Shown here one piece after another: positions 7,163-8,415 of a stretch of 8,415 nt of DNA; position 1 is the first letter of the stretch; each line of letters opens with the position of its first letter. The position numbers were made by a program, and so were the translations under genes. Under the pieces are notes generated by a model. The model was not told the DNA's origin, made no database searches, and saw nothing but the letters and a program-made list of their open reading frames with translations. This DNA comes from an uncultured Lachnospiraceae bacterium (GTDB taxonomy: Bacteria; Bacillota; Clostridia; Lachnospirales; Lachnospiraceae). The stretch spans positions 1-8,415 of the forward strand of contig CALZEZ010000044.1 in NCBI GenBank assembly GCA_945643825.1, written 5' to 3'.

Positions 7163-7197
7163 AAAAAGAGGATGCAGAAAAGAGCATCCTCTTTTTT
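7163..7197 (+). terminator. Intrinsic terminator of tRNA-Gly
   Basis: GAGGATGC (7168-7175) pairs with GCATCCTC (7184-7191), flanked by an A-run before and a T-run after (TTTTTT, 7192-7197). The stem extends through A:U pairs to 13 bp with an 8-base loop. The symmetric A/T flanks could make it work on both strands. Confidence 0.92.
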
Positions 7198-7203
7198 GTG
7201 CAA

Positions 7204-7225
7204 GCAGAGCTCAAGAGAGCTCTGC
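7204..7225 (+). repeat. Second hairpin just after the tRNA terminator
   Basis: GCAGAGCTC, loop AAGA, GAGCTCTGC: perfect 9-base arms. It starts 7 bases after the terminator T-run and has no T-run of its own. Its role is unknown; it may be a back-up structure or part of the repeat-rich tail of this tRNA locus. Confidence 0.6.
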
Positions 7226-7246
7226 ACTCGCGTAAAAACTAAGTTT

Positions 7247-7267
7247 GTAGCGGGTTTACTCGCGCTC
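7247..7267 (+). repeat. Degenerate copy of the tRNA-Gly 3' end (first)
   Basis: GTAGCGGGTT (7247-7256) matches the tRNA stretch GTCGCGGGTT (7123-7132) with one mismatch. CTCGCGCTC (7259-7267) is identical to the tRNA 3' acceptor strand and flank (7143-7151). The roughly 10 bases that separate these blocks in the tRNA are shortened to 2 here, so this reads as a T-arm/acceptor copy with an internal deletion. Confidence 0.45.
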
Positions 7268-7293
7268 ACGCTTCTGCTCCGGTCCGCGCATTT

Positions 7294-7307
7294 GTCTCGC
7301 GCTCTTG
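7294..7307 (+). repeat. Exact 14-bp direct repeat of the tRNA-Gly 3' end (second copy)
   Basis: GTCTCGCGCTCTTG is identical to 7141-7154, which covers the acceptor 3' strand of tRNA-Gly and four bases beyond. Such repeats are left by integration at tRNA genes or by decay of a duplicated tRNA. No integrase is visible between the copies, which are only about 140 bases apart. Confidence 0.6.
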
Positions 7308-7372
7308 CACTGAGTGTAGACAAAGTCGTCTTCCTATGGCTTTATTCAGTGAATATCAGATAAAATCATTAC

Positions 7373-7622
7373 TTTATATGCTTTTATATGCTTTATACGG
7401 CGCGGGAAGCTTGATTTTCTTCCGGTGAATCATACGAAACATGGGTCTGACCATACTTTTATATGCGTTTTTCGTATCACGAGCGTGTCCACGCAGCTTT
7501 TCAGAAGAGAAAAAGCATATAAAGAATCTACCTTGCGCGAAATTATATGATAAACACGCAGAATTCAGCTATTTTTCGTTACAAAGCTCATATAAAAAAT
7601 TGTCTGAACCAACTTTTATATG
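7373..7622. repeat. Cluster of dispersed TTTATATG octamers, both orientations
   Basis: TTTATATG occurs at 7373, 7383, 7458 and 7615; its complement CATATAAA at 7516 and 7589; and the 7-base core TTATATG at 7543. The first two copies are 10 bases apart, one helical turn. Seven copies in 250 bases is far above chance even in AT-rich DNA. The function is unknown. Confidence 0.55.
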
Positions 7623-7702
7623 ATTTCGCATGATAAGAAATCTTGTGAGAGCTCCCTAGATTCATATCTTTCCTGTTTGAACAACAGATAAATCAAGCGC
7701 TA

Positions 7703-7762
7703 CCGTTCTGACTTATCCAGATTTTTTGTGGACATTTGTTGCATAGTGTTCACACAGAACGG
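7703..7762. repeat. Inverted repeat with a 44-base interior
   Basis: CCGTTCTG (7703-7710) and CAGAACGG (7755-7762) are perfect 8-base arms. Inside, TCCA and TGGA flank a T-rich stretch and could form an inner stem. It might be a structured RNA or a small relic element; no gene is associated with it. Confidence 0.35.
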
Positions 7763-7940
7763 ATAGATCAAGGAACAGGACTTCCGTTGTCCGTAAATCA
7801 TACTTTTTCATCGATATCGCTTAATAAGTATGACGATTACAACATCCGTAAGACAGATTCTGTTCACCTCTCATACAGAATTCTTATCCTATCAAATTGT
7901 GTATGATTTTTTAAAGGTTCTGAAAGTGTTTTGATACTAG

Positions 7941-8072
7941 ATTCGTTTAAAAAAGGAACAAATCTCAACAATACAGCTAATCTGTATAGAGAATAATGTT
8001 CCATTTTACAAAAAGGCAGGATTGTTCCAAGACCGTGTTTATGTAATGTACAAGATAGTGGTGGAGCAATAA
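7941..8072 (+). pseudogene. Possible remnant of a GNAT acetyltransferase C-terminus
   Basis: A 43-codon open stretch ending at TAA (8070-8072) has no start codon at its 5' end and is preceded in frame by TGA (7932-7934) and TAG (7938-7940). Its translation contains ENNVPFYKKAGL and then VYVMYKIV. This resembles the C-terminal end of GNAT acetyltransferases, where N-x-x-FYxKxGF is followed by a strand ending in a hydrophobic-Met-Tyr-Lys pattern. The conserved acetyl-CoA motif (Q/RxxGxG/A) is not visible upstream in any frame I read, so if the call is right the gene is broken. The opposite strand has a 73-codon open frame over the same bases without any recognised family. The call is tentative. 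Confidence 0.3.
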
Positions 8073-8118
8073 AGTCTTTCGTCAAAGATAGGACGATATT
8101 GCAATCGGATCTTGTGGT

Positions 8119-8415
8119 TTAGTGCAGAATAACACTCCTCGTTTCTGAGCACACCGCTGTGCCATAGATTTTAACCGGCTTTGACAGATCCTCCGGCACC
8201 TCGACTTCTACGTAGCCTTCGTTTCCTATTTCATTACCCTGCTCGATCAGAATTCGCTGCATCGCATTGCGGGGATGAATATATTTCTGATAATAAGCCC
8301 CCATTGCACCGGATGCAGTTCCTGTCACAGCATCCTCAATCGTTCCGGAATACGGAGAGGAGAAATGCCTGCCATGCATTTGACAATCTTCCCTGTAGGT
8401 CTCCAGACAGAAGGG
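8119..8415 (-). CDS. PhzF-family isomerase, C-terminal part (5' end beyond window)
   Basis: PhzF-like proteins are cytoplasmic isomerases with a diaminopimelate-epimerase fold; the family name comes from phenazine synthesis, but most members in Firmicutes have unknown substrates. The frame is open from the window edge (8415) to TAA at 8119-8121, about 98 codons. A Met at 8379 lies inside the fold, with coding residues continuing before it (FCLETYREDCQ), so it is not the start. The diagnostic stretch is GRHFSSPYSGTIEDAVTG followed by TASGAMGAYY, which matches the family pattern of arginine-phenylalanine, EDPVTGSA and a glycine-rich helix; here Ala replaces the usual Pro in EDPVTG. The catalytic Glu of the family lies in the N-terminal half, which is not visible. 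The gene is convergent with the operon and tRNA, and no strong terminator is evident after its stop. Confidence 0.88.
   Translation of the reverse strand, partial: PFCLETYREDCQMHGRHFSSPYSGTIEDAVTGTASGAMGAYYQKYIHPRNAMQRILIEQGNEIGNEGYVEVEVPEDLSKPVKIYGTAVCSETRSVILH

Larger units (their letters stand above)
7308..8118. other. Gene-poor AT-rich intergenic region
   Basis: This stretch of about 810 bases separates the tRNA locus from the convergent PhzF gene. Only short open frames occur (60-73 residues on either strand) and none has a recognisable product or convincing ribosome binding site. What can be seen is a cluster of TTTATATG octamers in both orientations (7373-7622), and inverted repeats ATACGAAA/TTTCGTAT (7432-7439, 7470-7477), CCGTTCTG/CAGAACGG (7703-7710, 7755-7762) and CATACTT/AAGTATG (7799-7805, 7826-7832). 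A possible gene remnant lies at 7941-8072. The region looks like decayed or accessory DNA. Confidence 0.6.

Noticed and set aside
7155..7293. An integrated mobile element between the tRNA 3' repeats
   Set aside because: Only about 140 bases lie between the copies, including the tRNA terminator, and no integrase or other gene fits. At most it is a scar.
7021..7363. Small open frames running through the tRNA on both strands
   Set aside because: They are read through a clear tRNA-Gly gene and its terminator, so coding is not credible.
7441..7623. 60-residue forward open frame in the AT-rich region
   Set aside because: Composition and sequence look random, there is no ribosome binding site, and it coincides with the TTTATATG repeat cluster.
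7864..8085. 73-residue reverse-strand open frame
   Set aside because: No family recognised and no clear ribosome binding site. It overlaps the more suggestive forward remnant at 7941-8072. Left as undecided non-coding sequence.
8075..8088. TCTTT/AAAGA hairpin as a terminator for the reverse PhzF gene
   Set aside because: The stem is five A/T-rich pairs with no clean T-run on the reverse strand, too weak to call.
7151..8118. CRISPR array, riboswitch or origin of replication in the gene-free stretch
   Set aside because: There are no regularly spaced repeats with unique spacers, no recognisable riboswitch core, and no DnaA-box cluster. The repeated octamer is too short and irregularly spaced.

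Overview
This window looks like chromosomal DNA of an anaerobic Firmicute, most likely a gut Lachnospiraceae-type clostridium. That placement is inferred from moderate GC, Gram-positive style ribosome binding sites, a lipobox lipoprotein transport system of the LplABC/YtcQP type with no ATPase gene beside it, and a tRNA without encoded CCA. No species can be named from the sequence alone.

Positions 1-6969 hold one forward-strand carbohydrate operon. It starts before the window with a truncated LplB-type permease (1-816), then an LplC/YtcP-type permease (827-1714), a large solute-binding lipoprotein (1763-3433), and three consecutive, mutually divergent Gfo/Idh/MocA oxidoreductases (3511-4593, 4609-5766, 5791-6969). 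Spacings are short throughout. The one clear internal signal is a perfect 10-bp GC-rich hairpin at 3466-3488, between the binding protein and the first oxidoreductase. It probably lets the binding protein be made in excess over the enzymes. The likely logic is import of an oligosaccharide, glycoside or cyclitol, followed by NAD(P)-dependent oxidation and re-reduction of sugar hydroxyls. The second and third oxidoreductases share an aromatic substrate-loop pattern and replace the usual catalytic-motif Asp with Asn, whereas the first keeps Asp but lacks the classical GxGxxG. The enzymes are therefore probably not redundant. The substrate is unknown.

Positions 7021-7225 hold a stand-alone tRNA-Gly(GCC) unit: a consensus promoter, a perfect palindrome at the transcript start, the tRNA, an intrinsic terminator and a second hairpin. 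Two degenerate copies of the tRNA 3' end follow at 7247-7267 and 7294-7307.

Positions 7308-8118 are AT-rich with no convincing intact gene. They carry a cluster of TTTATATG octamers on both strands (7373-7622), several inverted repeats, and a possible decayed acetyltransferase C-terminus (7941-8072). The window ends inside a reverse-strand PhzF-family gene (8119-8415), of which only the C-terminal part is visible.

Nothing here is clearly a new defence or mobile system. The best candidate for undescribed biology is the transporter plus triple-oxidoreductase operon, which may be a redox-based glycoside or cyclitol conversion pathway.
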